Shown here: piece after piece, positions 63,045 to 64,000 of the stretch
Layout of the letters: the number at the start of each line of letters is the position of its first letter
Numbering within the stretch: the stretch's first letter is position 1
DNA from: Rhopalosiphum padi
Lineage: Eukaryota; Arthropoda; Insecta; Hemiptera; Aphididae
Direction: 5' to 3'
DNA length: 64,000 nucleotides
Assembly: GCF_020882245.1 (NCBI RefSeq)
Contig: NC_083597.1
Location: forward strand, 59,808,152 to 59,872,151
Position numbers and translations under genes: made by a program
The notes under the pieces: generated by a model
Database searches by the model: none
Seen by the model: the letters and a program-made list of their open reading frames with translations, nothing else
Told to the model about the DNA's origin: nothing

Positions 63045-64000
63045 CTGCAAAAGAAACGCTTATAAAGGGTGGAAAAATTTAAACTATCCCCAAAAAATTA
63101 GATGTTACAATAATTTTTATTTATGAACAATCTATTTATTTTTTTAACATTCTTAATACTATACATACTACATAACTATAATATTTAAAAACTATTTTTA
63201 AATGATCATCATAATGTTAGGGCATTTTTAAATTTAAAACAATAATTTTTGTCCTTAATATAAGTTATAATATTGATTTTTATTGAAATATTATTAATTT
63301 TGCATTGGAGGAGCGGCAAAACTCGTTTGGTTCATAGTGGAATGGCAGTTCAACTACGTCGCATACATTTTTTTATTTTACTCATTAACTGAAACACCGT
63401 ATACGAGCGAAAACAGCGATATTTACCGGAGTTACAATGATAGATTTAAAATACTCATAATAACCTTTAGCCGAATATTAATAATTGATTTTTAGCAATT
63501 CAATAATTTCAACTATCGGTAGCAATTAACAACATAGAGCAGTATCTCACATATAAACCTGCCAAGAATCAAAAGTGCAATAAATTAAGAATATTGCAGG
63601 AGTTTTCCTATTACATCTATAAATCTTAGTACCAGAATTATTATAAATACATGAACTATCAGATAAGTTGCCCTGTACAAGCTCTCGTTTTGACGCAATG
63701 GTCTTGCACTTTCGTAAACATAAAATAGGTTGTATAATTAAGTATTTAATACTCGTATATTACTCAGATATTATATTATGCAGTGCTATAAAATCGATTT
63801 CCGTACAATTTAACTTGCGGGTATCGAACTCCTCGCAAATACTCAGCAAACCTTATCTGTACGGAACACTTTAAATGGCAATAACAATATAATACGAATT
63901 GCAGTATAATATACTTTCACTGAGTCTCAACTGCGTTACTATATATAGTTGTACGGTCATATATAATATACTACGTCGTGTACGAAGTGCGAACAATATT
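63045..64000. other. AT-rich DNA to the end of the window
   Basis: No supported exon was seen. A 68-codon frame at 63,668-63,874 (+) starts at TTG and is not supported. This would be intron sequence if the first exon at 62.9 kb is real. Confidence 0.35.

Noticed and set aside
1..64000. tRNA, rRNA, snRNA, known miRNA and CRISPR signals
   Set aside because: Scanned by eye for B-box-like GGTTCGA segments, snRNA-like starts and well-known miRNA seeds; none was convincing.

Overview
This is animal nuclear DNA, very AT-rich, with spliced coding exons separated by long introns and intergenic stretches and with many decayed DNA transposons. The base composition, the frequent 'taggtacct' type motifs and the repeat families look like an aphid or another sap-feeding hemipteran. 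That placement is inference. No rRNA, tRNA, CRISPR array or bacterial-type operon was seen.

Two protein-coding genes can be built with confidence. The first, on the + strand at about 39.6-42.9 kb, is a secreted calcium-activated nucleotidase (apyrase) of the CANT1 / Cimex-apyrase family in three visible exons. All splice junctions are in phase. Only the start codon is missing, and it probably lies in an upstream mini-exon. The second, on the - strand at about 49.4-53.3 kb, encodes a 270-residue secreted low-complexity protein rich in Gly, Gln, Pro and Tyr. It has a clean signal-peptide exon and two further in-phase exons, and I do not recognise its function. A third gene seems to begin at 13,867 on the - strand inside a CpG-rich island. 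Only its first 32 codons are visible, so about 13.7 kb of intron would fill the left end of the window.

Weaker coding signals are: a fragment at 25.1-25.2 kb (-) resembling the N-terminal part of a GAS2-type calponin-homology domain; candidate first exons with strong splice donors at 24.6 kb (+) and 62.9 kb (+); a short last-exon-like ORF at 5.6 kb (+); and a 54-codon ORF inside apyrase intron 2.

The mobile content is the richest part. There is a hAT (ZBED-like) transposase pseudogene at 16.4-18.3 kb. A dispersed family has ends near GATTCTGAGC and at least six copies, one of which (60.0-61.5 kb) has a 304-bp hAT-type MITE nested in it with an 8-bp target duplication. A 586-bp element at 45.9-46.5 kb has opposed 34-bp tandem repeats as arms. 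Other elements are a 171-bp palindromic MITE, a pogo/Tigger-like element and a 465-bp inverted-repeat element.

Isolated islands of higher GC content stand out at 2.3-2.9, 4.9-5.7, 9.4-10.3, 13.3-14.7, 22.7-23.5, 26.3-26.45, 29.6-30.7, 46.8-47.7, 53.2-54.5 and 57.1-58.2 kb. They look like promoters, 5' untranslated exons or enhancers. Everything else is AT-rich sequence with no recognisable gene.
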